Under the pieces are notes generated by a model. The model did no database searches, was not told the DNA's origin, and saw only the letters and a list, made by a program, of their open reading frames with translations. Source: Moniliella sp. 'wahieum' (taxonomy: Eukaryota > Basidiomycota > Moniliellomycetes > Moniliellales > Moniliellaceae). Taken from it: a stretch of 64,000 bases of DNA. The stretch lies in NCBI GenBank assembly GCA_003971905.1, contig RSEE01000024.1, positions 434,001 to 498,000 on the forward strand, given 5' to 3'. Below, one piece after another: positions 10,045 to 20,322 of this stretch. Within the stretch, counting starts at the first letter, position 1. Every line of letters starts with the position of its first letter. The position numbers and the translations under genes are program-made.

Positions 10045-12259
10045 CTGCTTTGCAGCTGATCCATAGGATCGCGAGTGCTCCCAAGTCGCACTCTAGCATA
10101 TCTCTCTCGAATCTCGCAGATCTCAGACTGAGATCTCAGATCTCAGCGATCTCAACGCGTTCAACTTGTGTTCATGCTCAAGCTCTCAAGGTGCTGTAAG
10201 ATCTAAGCATTTTTTCAGACGTCCGAGTTGCCCAGTAGAACGTATCCGGCCTCTTGGGCTGACGCTTCAGCCTGAGGGCGCTGAGGCGCTGAGAGCGCTG
10301 AGACCTCGCATTCACGCGTCGCAGGAAAGGAGGAAATAACATAGAAAGTACTCGGTACGTTCAACAATCATTAAATTGGGAGAACCCCATTATTCCCTGA
10401 TGCCCTGGCCCCACAGATGTAAGATCCTAACTAACTAAAACAAGAAGCTTAAGTCCCAGTCCGTTGCAATCGCCCCTGGTGCCCTGTTGCATGTCCCCTC
10501 AGCCGTTCTCCTCCCCTGCTAGGTACTGCGTGAGTGCGGATCTGCTATGCGGGAACATTGCGCCTCCAAGCCCATCATGCTGCGGGCCTCCGCAGCCTCC
10601 ACCGTGCTTAAAGGTATGAGTGCACTTGTGCCCTGGTGTGGTGCATGCGAACTTGCTCTCTGCTCGGCGCTCGACACTCGCCCCCAGCTACAAGGCCTAA
10701 CACCCAGGTCATAATTCCCATTCCTTGTTGTTCCTGGTCTCATCACGTGTCCGTGCCACATGTCAAGCTTCAAGGCACTCGGCCAAAGTGTCGTTCACTT
10801 GTATGTACTCGCGATGCCATGGCTAGCGTGACGCGTGACGCGTGACTCTGTACACAACATACTCTCCAAGAGTATATCGCCGCCCCAACTGGCCGAGCAT
10901 TCGCGCATTTGCCGCAGCCGAGGTTCCACTATCCGTCTGGTATATGTAGAAACCCGGTTCGACGTATGCGAAACGTTTTGAGCGCGCCGCTGAGCATGTG
11001 GAGAGCGTCAAAACAGAACTACTTTTGAGAGTAACTACAGCAACTAGCGACTCGTAACTCGACTCGCAATTATTACATGTTACAGGACTGAACCTGTAAC
11101 CACATGTAATCGGTAGACTGTATAAACAGTAAACTTACGCTGTTAAGCGTCCGGGAACATCGTAGCAAGTAACTAGTAACATGTAACACGCAGCCCACGG
11201 GACAAAACGTGCGGTACCATACAATGTGGGTACAGAGTGAATACAAGGTGCCCTGCGACTGCTGCGCGGTGTACCCGGTCTCGAGGATAAATCGATAGTC
11301 CATGGCAGTGGACGACCAGCGGGTTTTACCAGCCTTACCGGCCTTACCGCTGTTAAGCATTAGTATATGTGAACACGCCCAGGCATTACGGGCGGCACTG
11401 GGGCAGCCAGGCCCTCAGGTCTCAGGGACGGTTCGATGGGTTCGGGCTCGCGCCTGCTCGCGCTCTCAACACCACCTCTCTCGCTGAAAAACAGGCCGCG
11501 GTGGCTCATCGAAGCGTGGTTGCACTATGCAGGATGCATGATTCATGAATGGCTTTGCACTCTATATCTCCGAAAGCACCTATTATAAGTGTCCGCACAC
11601 GTTGTCCATACTCATCGACATCGGCAATTACTAGTTAGGTTTGCCTCCTCGCGTACCGGCACGTGCCCTTGTTCCTTCCCGTACGAAACCTCCCTCAGGC
11701 CGTAATTGGGCCTCCGTCCCATTCCGTTTTTTTGCGTGGGGTCCTGCAGTGGCTTGTGGCCCACTTCCATTCCCCTGTGGCCTGACCGAAGATCCTCCAA
11801 ACTCCCCTCCGTCGGTAGAGTTTCTCGTGCGCTTCGCTCTGTTTCCCCACCGCGGCGATATGCCTCCTCTTCCAACACCACAACGGTCGACTCAGTGAGA
11901 CCTTGGTGGATGGATGTTGTGAATAGAGCGCATGAGCGTGAGGATTACAGCCCCCGCTCTCGTGTTACGGACTTGTGCGGCGTACCAACTGCTTGGATTG
12001 GATGCAGGTGCAGGCCAAGATTTATGTGCTTCAACGAAGGACCTAGATCATCAGATCAGACCAACACACTCTTGCCCTTACTGCGCGAGGGACGGCACAG
12101 GGTACGGAGCTGTCAGGAGACCACGATCTGGACCTGCTTGTGTCGGTGAGGTCGAGAGGCACTCCACTGTCGGCATGGAGGAAGGCCAAATGTAGTGGAA
12201 AGCACTGCTGTTCTCACCTCAACCCCGCTGCAATGATCGACTTCGTTCAAGTTCTGGAG

Positions 12260-12267
12260 TATAAAAA
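12260..12267 (+). promoter_or_regulatory. Strong TATA box without an obvious gene
   Basis: TATAAAAA sits in the context GGAGTATAAAAACCCCC. About 95 bp downstream is ATG (12361), which opens a frame of only seven codons before TGA. The stretch between is pyrimidine-rich with CATCTTCCTCTCACAAC, typical of a fungal transcription start. Either a short non-coding transcript, a decayed gene or a gene with an early intron starts here. Confidence 0.4.
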
Positions 12268-12571
12268 CCCCCGTCGACGACCCTCCTATATTTTCATCTC
12301 GCGCTAGCGCTACATCTTCCTCTCACAACTGTATACGAGCAAGCGAACACAATACCCCCGATGGTTACTATAGATAGCCGTTGATCTCATTGACCGAGGC
12401 GCGTATCCGAGGTGCAATGTACAGGGAGAGAGGGGGTTACCACAGCCTCCTAGTCAAATAGATAGGCGCTTGAATATATTCTAGACATTGCAAGTCCTAT
12501 CATGTGCTAGGGGCCTTCGTCACCCCCCCCCCCCTAGATCCGTAGTCGAATCTCCCATGCAGAGGAACGCG

Positions 12572-12997
12572 TCAACCTTTTCTCTCTCTATCTGATTGGG
12601 GGCATATATTTTCTTGGCGCGAGTGACGCCGCAATGGAGCTGGTCTGGGGTTAGTGTTGTGATCCACAGTTTCTTCGGGGTTGTTCTCAAAGCTATGCTC
12701 GAGCTGAAAGACATGTGCGAGTTGCGCTTCTTTTGGAACAATCGATGGCATTTTTGCAGGTCGTAATGAGAATACATTAGGGATCCATACGTCGGAACCA
12801 AAGTAAATCCACGTTAAGTGTACTAGCTTTGTAGTAGTTGTCCTATCTGGAGAACTGTTGACAACGGAAGGATCTGTGGTCGGACTGCTTGTTCTTGGTA
12901 CAGACGTCTGTGCGTGCCCGTGGCACTCTCGAAAAGCGAAAGACCAACCACAAATGATCATTAAGATCATTCCCATTATGCTTTGTCTCACTACCAT
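12572..12997 (-). CDS. Possible small secreted protein (weak candidate)
   Basis: A 141-codon open frame starts MVVRQSIMGMILMIICGW, resembling a signal peptide with a hydrophobic core and a possible cleavage point near GHAQTS. The rest is Ser/Thr/Pro- and Asn-rich, with no recognised domain, and ends SDRERKG. There is no conservation evidence, and overlapping frames of similar length exist on both strands, so this may be chance. Confidence 0.22.
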   Translation of the reverse strand: MVVRQSIMGMILMIICGWSFAFRECHGHAQTSVPRTSSPTTDPSVVNSSPDRTTTTKLVHLTWIYFGSDVWIPNVFSLRPAKMPSIVPKEAQLAHVFQLEHSFENNPEETVDHNTNPRPAPLRRHSRQENICPQSDRERKG

Positions 12998-13286
12998 TTG
13001 GTCTTTGGCCAGCGTCAGCGTGCTTGGCTTGGCGTGTCAGGTTGTGTTGCCTCTGTTGGCAGTGAAATTTGAGATCCGGAACGCTTTTCCCATACAAAAG
13101 CCACCATATTGCTTGACCCTGAAAAACGTCGACCAATTCGGCTCAAGCTTGAACCAACCTGTACGACTTCTACGGACCTGTCATAGTTTAACCACTCAAG
13201 TCAGGGCTGATACCAACCGAGAACACCGTATGATACCAGCGTGAATTGCCCTGGGATGATCGGTCCAGAGGCTCAACGCCCCACCT

Positions 13287-14261
13287 CTAGTCCGAGTCTG
13301 AGTCGGAATCGCCATCGACCTCCGCATTCTCCTTCTCGGCGCGGGCCATGAGTTGTTCCAGTTCCTTATCCTCCGTTTCGGACACGGCCTTGGGCTGCAT
13401 CTTGATCACCATCGACCCGCGCGACTCGGCAATGGAATCTTGAATCTTCTCCAAGGCTTTCTCCAGGACTTCCAGACCGCCCGTCTTGTTCGTTGTGCTG
13501 CACAGCACCACATACAGTGGCGGCGCAACGAGTTTGACCTGGATGGGAAATTCCTCGGTCGAAGTCGACATGCCCGCCCGAAGTGCCTTTTTGATCGCAT
13601 CAATCCCCTCGGGACTGAAACACGTCACCTCCACATCCGCACGCAGCTTGACCGGCTGCGGCGTCAGTTTGCGCACAATGTTCAGTCGCAGCTGCTCCTC
13701 TACCTCCGGCGGGAGCGGGTCCAACCCATCAAATACCTGCCCCCGATCCACAATCGACAACTTGAACGCATCAAAGCAGTGGCCAAACTTCTTGTCCAGC
13801 GGCCAGCACACCTTCTCATACAGCTGCTCCAAAGGGTAGTTGGTCTTTCCCGCCACCTGCGACATGAGGTTGTGCACCGTCTTGGACTTTTGGTACCGCT
13901 CTGCACACTTTTCAATATCCTCCGGGTCGACACGCCTCTTGGACAAGTCAATGTAGCCTACCCACAGCCAGAGGTTAGTATGCGTGCAGCGCTGTTCCCA
14001 CGACGTGGACACAAAGGCAGAAAAGGAACACGTACCCTTATCCTTGTCAACACGCATCACCACCACAACCTCGTTGCGTCCAACACGGATGAGTTTTTGG
14101 ATGGAGCGAATGCGGCGGCGCGAGAGCTCAGAGAGCATGATCATGCCTTCGGCATTGTCGTACTCGAGCAAGTTGACGTATGCGCCCATCTCGGCGATTT
14201 GCCGCACCTGGACCATGACCACATCGTCGGGGTCGGGAAGCGCCTTCTCGTAGAAGCGCAT
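13287..14261 (-). CDS. SUI2: Translation initiation factor eIF2 subunit alpha
   Basis: eIF2-alpha is the regulatory subunit of the eIF2-GTP-Met-tRNAi ternary complex. The product starts MRFYEKALPDPDDVVMVQ at 14261 and is 298 residues, the usual length. The S1/OB domain holds IAEMGAYVNLLEY and the kinase target loop MIMLSELSRRRIRS. The second serine of SELS (residue 47 here) corresponds to the regulatory phosphoserine 51. After GYIDLSKRRV come the helical and C-terminal domains, and an acidic tail ending DGDSDSDSD. One intron (13958-14035, 78 nt) splits Lys-Gly-Tyr after VDKDKG. It is a multiple of three without a stop, so the frame reads through it. The frame also continues upstream of the chosen Met, but that extension is not family-like. 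It is divergent from the eS19 gene. Confidence 0.95.
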   Translation of the reverse strand: MRFYEKALPDPDDVVMVQVRQIAEMGAYVNLLEYDNAEGMIMLSELSRRRIRSIQKLIRVGRNEVVVVMRVDKDKGTCSFSAFVSTSWEQRCTHTNLWLWVGYIDLSKRRVDPEDIEKCAERYQKSKTVHNLMSQVAGKTNYPLEQLYEKVCWPLDKKFGHCFDAFKLSIVDRGQVFDGLDPLPPEVEEQLRLNIVRKLTPQPVKLRADVEVTCFSPEGIDAIKKALRAGMSTSTEEFPIQVKLVAPPLYVVLCSTTNKTGGLEVLEKALEKIQDSIAESRGSMVIKMQPKAVSETEDKELEQLMARAEKENAEVDGDSDSDSD

Positions 14262-15133
14262 GGGGGGCAAGGGGAGGGGGGGATAAGGGATGGTGGGGCG
14301 TCGGTCGGCTGGGTCGCTCACCGCTCGCCCCCATCGCCACCTCCCGCCGCGCCACGCCCGGCCACACCGAAACCCAGCACGGCCAAAAAACCAGCTTGCC
14401 TTCTTCGCCTGTGGCTGGGCGGAATGCCAAACACGATTCCGCCCCCACGGTGTGTTCCGCACCCCGGTCCCAGCCAGTGTCGGCAGCGCCCAGCGGACGA
14501 GGGACGATGGACGCCGCTGGGATGTGAATACGACCCCACCAAGTCCGGCACGGAACCTCGGTTGTCGGTACCATCAGGAATACTCCGTCGCGGGCCATGC
14601 TTGCCGTAGTGGTGCTGGCCAGGCAATAGCACCCCCATTGCCACCACGGCCACGCCGCCTTCCCTGGCCCCAACACCCCTGTTGCGTTAGTTAGCCCCGG
14701 ATGCACCCATGGGCACGCTCAGCGTGAACGTTCAACCAACCGAAATTGAAATTGCACTTTACCCGTTCCTGACCTGGCGCAGAACTGAAATTCATTCGGG
14801 CGCAGAGGCACGTGACTGCAACCCTATGCCCCGCCTATGGAAAATGCTGCGGCAACGGGCGGAAGAACCCTACTCTTCCCTGTCCCGGCCGCCCATCCGG
14901 CCCAGCTGCCTGCCGCCGCCGCGTCCCAGCCGCAAACGACACCAGGCCACCGCTCCAAGCCAGACGAATAGGTGCGTTGCTGACCGCTGCCGCCAGGCAC
15001 GCCGCCCCGCAGGAGCACACGGCGAGGGGAGGGCGGAGATGTTGTGGTGCCCATCCTCGATCGCACGCGGATCCGTTGTGGCTGACCCTTTTGCCTCTGC
15101 TTCTGCCTCTGCTTCTGCTTGCCCCAGCCCACC
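14262..15133. promoter_or_regulatory. Shared divergent promoter region of eIF2-alpha and eS19
   Basis: 872 bp separate the two divergent start codons of translation genes. It contains TGAACGTTCA (about 14725-14735), a palindromic core also found upstream of the cornichon and lipid phosphatase genes. It also contains a CT-rich tract (about 15090-15125, TGCCTCTGCTTCTGCCTCTG) just before the eS19 start. A CACGTGAC element lies near 14810. Co-regulation is inferred, not shown. Confidence 0.5.
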
Positions 15134-15616
15134 ATGCCCAACGTTCGTGACGTTGCTGCCGACCTGTTCATCCAGGAATACGCCGAGCACCTCCGCCGCT
15201 CGGGCAAGATTGAGCTGCCGACGTGGGTGGACATTGTCAAGACGGGCGCGTACAAGGAGCTTGCGCCGTACGACGAGACGTGGTTCTACGTCCGTGCCGC
15301 CGCTGTCGCCCGGCACATTTACCTGCGCAAGAGCGTGGGCATTGGCGCGCTGCAAAAGTACCAGGGTGGTGCGCAGAACCGCGGCTACCGCCCTTCGAAG
15401 CACGCTGACGCCTCGGGCTCGGTGCAGCGCAAGGTCGTCCAGGCCCTGGAGAGCATTGGCGTGCTCGAGAAGGACCCCAAGGGCGGCCGCCGTATCTCCC
15501 AAGACGGCATGCGCGACCTCGACCGGATCGCCGTTGCTTGCCTTGAGAAGCAGGCTGAGGAGGAGTCCGAGGAGGAGTCGGACGAGGAGGAGGAGGAGGA
15601 CGACGACGACGAGTAA
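15134..15616 (+). CDS. RPS19: 40S ribosomal protein eS19 with acidic C-terminal extension
   Basis: eS19 is needed for 40S subunit maturation. The intronless gene starts at the ATG in CCACCATGCCC, giving MPNVRDVAADLFIQEYAEHL. Family landmarks follow: PTWVDIVKTG, KELAPYDETWFYVRAA, ARHIYLRKSVGIGAL, GAQNRGYRPSKH, LEKDPKGGRRISQDGMRDLD. The family normally ends around residue 145. Here a further run of almost only Glu, Asp and Ser (EEESEEESDEEEEEDDDDE) brings the length to 160. The tail is in frame with no sign of a break. The absence of introns in a ribosomal protein gene is also notable. Confidence 0.95.
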   Translation: MPNVRDVAADLFIQEYAEHLRRSGKIELPTWVDIVKTGAYKELAPYDETWFYVRAAAVARHIYLRKSVGIGALQKYQGGAQNRGYRPSKHADASGSVQRKVVQALESIGVLEKDPKGGRRISQDGMRDLDRIAVACLEKQAEEESEEESDEEEEEDDDDE

Positions 15617-16635
15617 TGTCCTGCTGCAAAAGGCTTGCCTGGCTGGTCGCTCCCCTCCCGCGTCCGCGTCGGAGCACAGCGCTCTTCCCCCCACCTGGCT
15701 AGGGCTGCCACTGAATTAGATTGCTCTGCTGATGTCTCTATTGGTGTAAAGCACACACCCGAGTGTTGACGTAGGGCTACTGGGCATGTGTTGCTGCACC
15801 CAGGGAACATGCATGACCCCAGGTTCTAAAATGCACCAGTGAGTCCAAAATCGGTGACAACGTAGCAGAGACCCGACAGAGACCCCCACGATCATGTCCA
15901 GAGACGTGAAAACAGATGATGGATACTGGATAATCGATAACCCTCCTTCTGCAGCTCGAGGAGCCCAGCGCGATCAGATGTTGAAACGGAGGGAATGATC
16001 ATCAGTGTCCTGCAGGATATCTTAGGAAACCGACGGCAGCTGCACGACGTGCCCAAGAAGGGACATCCAAAAAACGAGTCAGTAAAAGTTGTAGCAAACA
16101 GGGTGTCTCTGGCAGGCGGGCCGGGCGGGCCGACCACATGCCGTTGTACGGCTGCTTCTATATTCCGGCGCGACAACGTAGTGTGGTTATGCATCCCTGG
16201 CCAATATAGGCGGCGGCGCGCATTTCGTTCCCATTCCTGCCACGCACTTCCTCATCATTTTTTTCCCAGGAAGCAAACCTATACAAAGATAAGAGAGATC
16301 GAGATGGACTGCACAGGCTGGGCGCACAGGCTGAGCAGCACAAAGAGAAGCAGGAAAAAATAGATAAAAAAAGAAAAAAGGAACCACTGCAGGTTCTCGG
16401 TTGGTCAAAAGAAGGCTGGGATCGGATCTGGGACGGAACAGGTTGCGCCGTCCCCATTTTGTTCCCATTTGTCACGTTACGCGTCAACGGACCGTCGCAG
16501 GAGCGGGGCGATGCGAACACAACGTGCAAATGCAAAAGAGATAAGATAAGACACATGCAAGCAAAAGATAAGGAGCAAAACCTATCCCTTTAGAGGCAGG
16601 CCGCATCGACGGACGGGATGGTCGTGCCAAAGGAC
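15617..16635. other. Intergenic between convergent eS19 and acid phosphatase genes
   Basis: No supported gene. It should hold the 3' ends of both convergent transcripts. A/G-rich AAATAGATAAAAAAAGAAAA occurs near 16358-16380. Confidence 0.45.
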
Positions 16636-18393
16636 CTACTTGGCCACCGTGCCGTTGGTCACCACCGCGGGCGTGTAGTTGCCAAAGCAGGCCTGGCCAA
16701 AGTTGGCAGCTTGAGTAAGGTGTTGTTGCTGGAAGCGGACGAATTCGTCGAGCAAACACGCGCCATCGGCGCGCGGGGTGCACCCCTGGGCCGCGGTCAT
16801 GGGGATCAGCGCATCGTTGAGCAACGTCCGCACCACCGTCTCAGACGTCGCATTGTCCGCGGCACATTCGGACACTTCGTAAATCAGTCGTGCGGCGTAG
16901 GGTGTGATGTGGGCCAACTTGTCGACCCGGGTGGCGTTTTCCTGCGTTCCCGGAAGCACTTCACCCAGGACTTGAGTGTAGTTGAACGCGGTCAGCACCG
17001 AGACCAAGACATCGTCATGGGTAAAGTCCATGTACAGTTGTTGGTCCATAGGGAAAAAAGTAGCGTTGAGCAACGAGGTGTTCTGCATCGTCACTGCGTC
17101 CGGGGCGATGGTGGTGTTGCTCAAGCGGGCCAGCACGTCCTGCGCCAATCCCACCCCTTGCGCCCGCCCGGTCTGCGAACCAAACGAGTAGTCGCCCCAA
17201 AACTCGAGGTCCAGCTCATACTCAAACCCGGCCCACTCTTCTTGGGTGAACAGCTGGCAGAAGGGCGACGTGCCAAGACCCACCGTCTCGTACGCACACA
17301 GCGACTGCATCCCAAATACCAGATCGTTCGTCAAGTTGAGGCCAGGCACCAGGGGCTGCAAGCGCTTCGTCGCATTGGACAGGTACACCGCTTTCCACTC
17401 GGTATCGAGAATAGTGTCGCCAATATAGACAGTGTTGGAGTTGTTGCACGTGTCGTAGGGGGCAAGGGTGTTGTTGAAGCCATCGCCTTCGAGAATGACC
17501 TCGAGGTCAATCAAGTTGGGTGCGTCCAAGCCAAAGAAGCCCGCGGTAAAGTAGCGTGCCGACTCGAGCATGCGCGCCTCAGACGTGGTGCGCACCACGG
17601 GCTTGTGCGACTGGTTGGAACGGTTGTACAGCTGACCGTACTGGTAGTATGCCTTGATACCCGAATCAAACAGCTCTTGCGCACCGTTGGGGACCAACAC
17701 CTCGGCCCCGAGCTGGTAGGTCCAGTCGTTGAGGAACGCCAGTTCGCCCGATGCGTTGAGCGCGGGACCGGTGCCGGCCGAGGCATTGGCCTTGGCCTCG
17801 GCGATGGCCACTCCAAAGGCGGGGGCGCCCTCGGTCGAGCCCGAGGTGGGATAGCGCGAGCCGTGGCGGTGCAAGATCTGGACCTGCTTGATGGAGCACG
17901 AGGGCGCGAGCTGCCGCTGGCTCTGCCACTCGGGGAAGAGGGGCGAGGGGAAGTAGGGCGACTGGGCAGCGCGGCAGAGGGCAAAGCAGAGGGCAAAGGA
18001 GGCAGGGTCAGTCGCTGTCAGCAGCTGTGTTCGGGGCCGAGCAGAGACGGAAGAGACGCACGTTGTTGCCCCACGACTGGTCCACGACAAAGGCAGGGTC
18101 GGTGGCATAGAGGGGGAGGTAGTTGACCTCGACGGAGGAGAGGCTGTGGTTCTTGCCGTTGGCAGAGGCGTTGACGGAGTTGTGCTGGGCGACAAAGGGG
18201 GCGGCGCCGTACTTGACGGGGCCCTGGAAGCCGACGTTGGTGGGGAAGAGCGGGTCGAGGACGATGGTGGTGTTGGGCTCGACGAGGCCGGCCTGGCGGG
18301 CGACGAGGAGGCGCGCGTGGGGGGGAGGACAGCGGCGGCGGCGGGGGGCACGCACGCAGCGGTCGCGGCGGCGGCGAGGGCGAGGGCGAGCAT
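16636..18393 (-). CDS. Secreted histidine acid phosphatase (phytase/MINPP family)
   Basis: These enzymes release phosphate from phytate and other phosphoesters through a phosphohistidine intermediate. The start at 18393 gives an Ala/Leu-rich signal peptide (MLALALAAAATAA). Upstream of the active site is GPVKYGAAPFVAQHN, then after an intron (17962-18061, 100 nt) SPYFPSPLFPEW. The catalytic motif is HRHGSRYPT; the proton-donor region is MDFTHDDVLV. Several N-x-S/T glycosylation sites and well-spaced cysteines fit a secreted enzyme. A G7/C7 tract at 18319-18325 separates the signal-peptide frame from the next frame; one added base restores a 552-residue frame, the usual length. Divergent from the METTL16-like gene. 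Confidence 0.88.
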   Translation of the reverse strand: MLALALAAAATAACVPPAAAAVLPPTRASSSPARPASSSPTPPSSSTRSSPPTSASRAPSSTAPPPLSPSTTPSTPLPTARTTASPPSRSTTSPSMPPTLPLSWTSRGATTCVSSVSARPRTQLLTATDPASFALCFALCRAAQSPYFPSPLFPEWQSQRQLAPSCSIKQVQILHRHGSRYPTSGSTEGAPAFGVAIAEAKANASAGTGPALNASGELAFLNDWTYQLGAEVLVPNGAQELFDSGIKAYYQYGQLYNRSNQSHKPVVRTTSEARMLESARYFTAGFFGLDAPNLIDLEVILEGDGFNNTLAPYDTCNNSNTVYIGDTILDTEWKAVYLSNATKRLQPLVPGLNLTNDLVFGMQSLCAYETVGLGTSPFCQLFTQEEWAGFEYELDLEFWGDYSFGSQTGRAQGVGLAQDVLARLSNTTIAPDAVTMQNTSLLNATFFPMDQQLYMDFTHDDVLVSVLTAFNYTQVLGEVLPGTQENATRVDKLAHITPYAARLIYEVSECAADNATSETVVRTLLNDALIPMTAAQGCTPRADGACLLDEFVRFQQQHLTQAANFGQACFGNYTPAVVTNGTVAK

Positions 18394-18846
18394 GGGCGGG
18401 CAGGGGGGGAGGGAGGCGACGGATGGGACTCTTAAGGGCGACTGGGATGAGATCTCAGTCTGAGATCGACAAGTGGGGCGGGGCTGGGCCGGGCGGCACG
18501 GCACATCACATGTCACATCGCATCCTGCAGCACATCACATGGCAGCACGTGACGTGTGACGCACGCATGCGCCGGACAGATTGCGCCCGTGGGGGGGCGT
18601 GGGGGGGACGATCGCGGTGGCTGCCGCGGCCATGGGGAGCGTGGGCAGGCCGCTGCGCACCACACCGGCGGTCCTCTGCCGCCTCCACATGCAACGGCGC
18701 CTCCACACCCACCTGCTGCGTCGATCCTCCGTACCCTCCGGCGTTCCCCACGTAGCTTCCCGTAGTTTCCCCGCCCGCGCCGCGGGCGGGCAGGAAAGGA
18801 AAAACAGGCGTGCCTGACTCGCCGCGCCGCCGCCTCCCACCGCCAC
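18394..18846. promoter_or_regulatory. Divergent intergenic region, acid phosphatase / METTL16-like
   Basis: About 450 bp between divergent starts. It contains GAGATCTCAGTCTGAGATC (about 18450), a CACATCACATGTCACATC cluster (about 18504-18521) and CACGTGACGTGTGACG (about 18546-18561). These short palindromes recur in other intergenic parts. No gene is supported here; long minus-strand open frames overlapping 18513-19296 are shadows of GC-rich sequence. Confidence 0.45.
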
Positions 18847-20322
18847 ATGCCCCCCACCCGCCCCGCACGTCCCCGGCATCCGCCGCCGCCGCCGCCTCGG
18901 CGTCTTCGCCGCCACGCCCACCACACCCACCACGCCCCACGTCCTCCGCCCCGCCCCGCCTCCCCCCCCCACCGAGCCGGCGATCGACGTTGGCCAGCTC
19001 GCCCACGCCGCCCCCGAGCTCGCGCCCTTTCTCCGCCCGCACAGCGCCGCCATCGACTTTGGCCGCGCCGGCGCCGCCGAGGCGCTCGCCCAGGCACTGC
19101 TCCGCGTCCAGTACGGCCTGCACGTGACTCTGCGCGCGGACCGGCTGTGCCCGCACGTGCCCGGGTGGCATATGTGCGCTGGGTCAGCGCGTTGCTCCAG
19201 CGCTCCGCCTGGGTCGACACTCACGTCTTCCGCGCCCCGCCCGCCCCCACTGCCCACCCCCGCCGTGCTCGACGTCGGCACCGGCCACGTCGCCATCTAC
19301 GCCCTGCTCGCCGCCGCCCTCCACCCCTCCTGGCACCTCCTCGCCACTGACATTGACCCCGTCTCCCTCGCCCATGCCCGCCACACCGTCCAGCACGCCG
19401 ACCCCTCCGGCCAGATGGCCCTGCCACAGCGCATCCGCCTCCTCCAACGCCAGCCCGACGACCCCCTCTTCCCACCGCCCCCGCACGAGTTGAACGAGCC
19501 GCACGAGTCGCCCCTGTATCGGCAGCAGGGCCAATGGGCAGCGACAATGTGCAACCCTCCCTTTTACGCGTCGGAGCAAGCGCGGGTATCCCAGGCCGAG
19601 GACAAGCGTCTGCCGGCGCCTGGCGCCGTGGGATCTGCTCCGCCCGGTACCGACTCGGAGCTTGTCACGCCCGGCGGGGAGGTAGCGTTTTGGGGCGGAT
19701 GGTCGAGGAGAGTGTGACGATGCGGGCCGAGCGGACGTGGTACACGACCCTCTTGGGCCACAAGGCGTCCGTGGCTCTCGTGTGCGATATGCTGCGCCAA
19801 GCAGGTGTTCGTAACGTCCTCCATACTGTGCTGCGCACCACTGGACCGACCCGTCGCTGGGCCTTAGCTTGGTCCCTCGGTTCCATTCGCCCAGCCATTC
19901 AGGTAGAGGCGCTGGGACGCTCGGTGCCGGCCGCGTTCCCCGCCCTCATCGCTTGGGCCATTGAGGAAGACCACGCCCGCGCACACGAAGATGGCGAGGG
20001 TGGGTGGATCCTTGTGCTGGACCAGGCACCCTGGACGCGAGCCGGTCGCCGCGCCACGGCGCGCAGGGAGCCCCCACCGTCGTCCAGCTCGGCTTCGGCT
20101 TCTGGTTCTGGTGCAGGCGCAGACGCAAGCTCAGCGGGAAAGGGGGTTCTGTGTGCGCTACGACTCGTTTTCACCGACGGCGTAGTGACAGCCGACTGGC
20201 TCGCCGGCTCGGACCAGCGTATCGCGCTCAGCTGGTGTCGGCGCGCTCGTACCAAGCTCGCTGAGCTCAACACCGACTCGGCCTCGGAGTTGGCAGCCGC
20301 CTCTTCCACCTCGGGAGCATAG
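18847..20322 (+). CDS. METTL16: METTL16-like RNA N6-adenosine methyltransferase
   Basis: METTL16 methylates U6 snRNA and some mRNA hairpins using S-adenosylmethionine. The N-terminal part reads IDVGQLAHAAPELAPFLRPH, then LLRVQYGLHVTLRADRLCPHVP. The SAM-binding motif is VLDVGTGHVAIYALL with ATDIDPVSL. The catalytic tetrad is NPPF (CNPPFYASEQ). Downstream come GGEVAF, RMVEES and TWYTTLLGHKASVALV, then TRRWALAWSL, all typical of the family. The coding signal changes frame at about 19160-19162 (C run), within 19239-19262 (C-rich) and at 19688-19691 (T4). A further change near the C9 tract at 18962-18970 makes the start uncertain. Single-base errors are the simplest reading; a pseudogene cannot be excluded. 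Confidence 0.82.

Larger units (their letters stand above)
8484..12259. other. Gene-poor intergenic region rich in short palindromic words
   Basis: About 3.8 kb without a supported gene. It holds recurring short self-complementary words (AAGCTTGAAG, CTGAGATCTCAG, GGTAACC, GCCTGAGG) and a TATA-like CCTATATAGG near 9021. It also holds the two repeats listed separately. Open frames are short and lack motifs. Confidence 0.5.

Noticed and set aside
13353-14609. 418-codon plus-strand open frame across eIF2-alpha
   Set aside because: It is the antisense of a confidently identified gene and has no motif of its own.
16618-18126. 502-codon plus-strand open frame
   Set aside because: Antisense shadow of the acid phosphatase, which has catalytic motifs and a clear intron.
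18513-19296. Long minus-strand Gly/Arg/Ala-rich open frames opposite the METTL16-like gene
   Set aside because: They are low-complexity shadows of a GC-rich coding strand; the plus strand carries recognisable methyltransferase motifs.
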